From assembly GCF_021018895.1 (NCBI RefSeq), contig NC_079366.1:27160770-27224769 (forward strand): a stretch of DNA of 64,000 nucleotides, in the 5' to 3' direction. Each line of letters begins with the position of its first letter. Within the stretch, counting starts at the first letter, position 1. The stretch is from Seriola aureovittata (taxonomy: Eukaryota > Chordata > Actinopteri > Carangiformes > Carangidae). Below, piece by piece: positions 61,501-64,000 of the stretch. A program made the position numbers and the translations under genes. The notes under the pieces were generated by a model, which saw only the letters and a program-made list of their open reading frames with translations, did not search any database and had not been told where the DNA came from.

Positions 61501-63905
61501 ACATATTGATGACATATGATTGAACTATTGGATCAAAGAAAATCTTTAGGGTACCAGGTGAATCAGTTCCCAGGTGAGAACTGCACCAAAACTGGGTGGT
61601 AGCAAAGCTGCAGTATACCCACTAAAATAAAGTAGACTACACTATTGGCGTGTGGTAAAGCAGGACAGGTGATAGCTTAAGCCCTCCGATGCTAGCATCT
61701 TTGCTCCCATATGGTGCATGTGTCAGTCCTCAGCTAGGCTTTTTAGAAATGTCACCTAAAACTTACAAAAAGACATAGGTAGCTAAGATATGCTAACTCT
61801 TGGCCATGTGGGTAATGGTAGATGGCGTTTATAGGTAGAAAGTTAGAATCACTAAGCCACAAACATTAAAGTTACATAAAGTTAAATTCAGTATAATTTG
61901 CAAATTTACCCAAATCAAATACACAGCAAAGCAGAGCCACTATCATCAGTTTAAACCAAAGCTATCATTAGCTTAAACCTTTGGTACTAGCTCCCTCATA
62001 GTGACGACTCCCTCTAACGTAATGAATGAAAGAAAATAAAATCTAGGCAATGATAGCTACCTCCTGGCCTTCAAAGAAATATAGGTTTGCAGGGAATAAG
62101 CTAGTTAGCCAAGTATGCTAAAATTCACAGCTTGAGTAGACAAACGCACTGTTTAATAAATTCCTTGTACTTTTGTTTGTGTTCTTATATAGCAAATGCA
62201 ATTTATTCTAAAAAGACACCACCCTCCAAACTCTTGATATATTGAATATTTCTCTTACTACAGCCCTGGCACACTGCTTCAACATACAGATAAATTTGAA
62301 AGCAAGAACAATTCAGTAACTACATATATAAAATCATGGCAAAATGTACTGTAACGTGATGCTATTAATCCTCAACTCAGATCCTACATAAGACCAATTC
62401 AGTGCTTACAATAATTTCTTTGGCATTGTTTCCCTAAGACTGTTACCGCTACCAGAAGGTGGTGTCCAGAAGCCCCATGGCTCTCCGTGGCCCGGACACA
62501 CAGTGTTCCTCCTGCCTGTGGCACCTCCAGGCTGCCCCCGGCTCCCAGCTGGAGCTTCAAATGGAGTGGCTGCTGCCAGAATGTCGAGACAGGCTGGCGG
62601 TGTACAACTCCCTCACCCCCACTGATACTCATCTCATCACATCGTGAGTTTCCTACACAGAATTAGATAATTACTATATAAGTCCAATACCTGCCCGCTG
62701 CTGAATATTGATGGGCCACTATTGTCCACCTTTAAAGAAATGTTCTCATCTTGTGTAAGGGATAAATTTACCCTCTTTATTTATTAAACACACCAACTGT
62801 CTCTCCTGTTGTCCATCGTTCCTTCTGTCCTTTCAGTGTGTATGGCTGCAGCAGACATGAGCGTGTGGTCAATGTCCTGTCTTCAGGCGAGTGGATGACG
62901 GTGGTTTGGAAACAGGGTCTGTACAACTACAAGGACCCCTTCTCTTTGTCTGCACAGGCCTGGGACCGCCAGGGTGAGACCACCTAAACGCTCAGGCCTT
63001 CCTAACTAGTTCAAAAACGTTGCATTCGATGTTGCATGAACAGACTGAAAGGAGAGAGAAAATTTGTTAAATTCAACCTCAGTGGGATATGACCACAGAT
63101 TTTTTTCTATTATTAGATTTAAGCCAAGTAAAAGGTGTAAGAGGGAAAACCACAAAACTACAAATGTATATCACATGGAAGCAATCGAGGGAAAGTCCCA
63201 GGATCAAAAAATTCTGTGGGATACATCATTTGGGAAACACAAACATCTGAACAAAATTTTGTGCCAAACACTTCAATGGTTTTTGTGATAACTCGGGCTG
63301 GACCAAAGTGGTAGACTGAGAAAAAGACCAACACTGAGATCATGCCACTAGCATGGTTAAACATATTACCTTGCAATTGACTACCAAGATATCTCCATTA
63401 GTTTACCCAGCTGACATTCCTTGTGTAAGGAAGCTTGCAAACTAGCCAGCTGAGCTGACCTTCCATCACTGTCATGCATGTTATTTCTGTTTTGGATTGG
63501 AGGAAAGCTGTAAATCTTTCCATTTAGTGTTTATTCGGTGGCTGCACCCACTTAGGTTTAACTAAACTCAGCCATAAATACAGCCTAGTCAAAAAAAACA
63601 CAATATAGCCTAGTTAGCAAAACAAGCAGGCTCTGTTCTCAGTAGCAAATGGAGATCGGTCAATCCCAGGCCTCGATGCCACAGAGTTCAAGATTAACAT
63701 TTTCCTCTGATTTCGTATCTTATATTTTCCATCCTGTAGAATGGATTTGTATTGTGGATTGAAGTATTTCTCTCTGCTTATTTCTTTCCCAGACTGTAAC
63801 TCCACTATAGAGCTGAAGCCAGTATCAGGGGTCCAGGGGACACTGAGGACGCCTTTTTTCCCCAGCTACTACCCCCCTGACACCAACTGCACCTGGAGCT
63901 TTATC
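58504..63905 (+). CDS. tmprss6: Transmembrane serine protease 6 (matriptase-2), 5' part
   Basis: Type II membrane protease of hepatocytes that suppresses hepcidin by cleaving hemojuvelin. Exons seen: 58504-58636, 59133-59275, 59481-59548, 60139-60326, 60526-60567, 62439-62643, 62837-62973 and 63793-63905, all in phase. In order: a short cytoplasmic piece with a basic Cys stretch (KTRSCK), TM helix ([20 protein letters not shown]), SEA domain ([20 protein letters not shown] to [11 protein letters not shown]), first CUB domain ([37 protein letters not shown]) and the start of the second CUB ([20 protein letters not shown]). The remaining CUB, LDL-receptor repeats and protease domain lie beyond the window. 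The N-terminal start exon is not identified. Adjacent to il2rb as in human. Confidence 0.93.
58800..59075. repeat. MITE-like repeat in tmprss6 intron
   Basis: Same family as 9895-10190: 'gaggatgaattgtaataa', GGCATTCCCATCA, AGCATGCTAACAC and 'attgtgagcttgttggc' in the usual order. Confidence 0.5.
60907..61647. mobile_element. Non-autonomous hAT element with 8-bp target duplication
   Basis: The left end CAGTGGTGTAGTCTAC and the right end GTAGACTACACTATTG form inverted termini, with a second inverted pair just inside (GTATACCCACTA near each end). Flanking octamers GCTTGTGG (60899-60906) and GCGTGTGG (61648-61655) differ at one base, as expected of a slightly aged hAT target duplication. It is 741 bases long, has a GC-rich interior, and carries no transposase. 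It lies in the tmprss6 intron between the SEA and first CUB exons. Confidence 0.85.
61656..62438 (+). other. Rest of the tmprss6 intron
   Basis: AT-rich intron after the hAT element; nothing else recognised before the CUB exon. Confidence 0.5.
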
Positions 63906-64000
63906 GTAATACACTCCGTCATCCATATGTCTTACACTTCCTGATTGATTCAATGATTGTTGCATTGATGCACAACTGTTATAAGAGTTGTGTGTGTGAA

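Overview
The window is vertebrate nuclear DNA, almost certainly from a ray-finned (teleost) fish. Genes are split into short exons with GT-AG introns. The spacers are AT-rich and full of (CA)n microsatellites, and the dispersed repeats are of teleost type (MITEs, hAT and Tc1-like fragments, LINE 3' ends). I see no prokaryotic features, CRISPR arrays, tRNA or rRNA genes. Exon coordinates were read by eye from splice sites, reading-frame phase and family resemblance.

Left part, minus strand. atf4 (coding 2752-5353) carries a readable translational-control leader: a 3-codon uORF1 (6607-6618) and a spliced 68-codon uORF2 (5037-6529) that overlaps the main start out of frame. Next is a nine-exon apolipoprotein L-like gene (8068-13464), then rps19bp1/AROS (14546-15956).

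Centre, plus strand. mpst (17681-22421) is followed by an interleukin-2 receptor beta gene, il2rb copy A (leader from about 23.9 kb, coding 29557-33614). A second block then repeats the order. It has a start-less rps19bp1 fragment (35033-36570, minus), no mpst (the slot holds a decayed multicopy-element ORF), and il2rb copy B (leader about 38.7 kb, coding 49561-54130). I read this as one tandem duplication of roughly 19-21 kb. Its left breakpoint is inside rps19bp1 intron 2 and its right breakpoint is beyond the il2rb 3' end. Afterwards mpst was lost, rps19bp1 decayed, and il2rb was kept and diverged.

Right part, plus strand. tmprss6 (matriptase-2) runs from 58504 and leaves the window in its second CUB domain. 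The set atf4, rps19bp1, apol, mpst, il2rb, tmprss6 matches human 22q12.3-q13.1, which supports the names.

The most interesting features are the il2rb pair and the atf4 leader. In the il2rb pair the ectodomains differ while the tails are nearly the same, there is a 45-bp coding repeat with DSGxxS motifs, and pieces of intron 6 and exon 6 have been copied to new places. Mobile elements are abundant and several are present in only one il2rb copy, so they can order events after the duplication.
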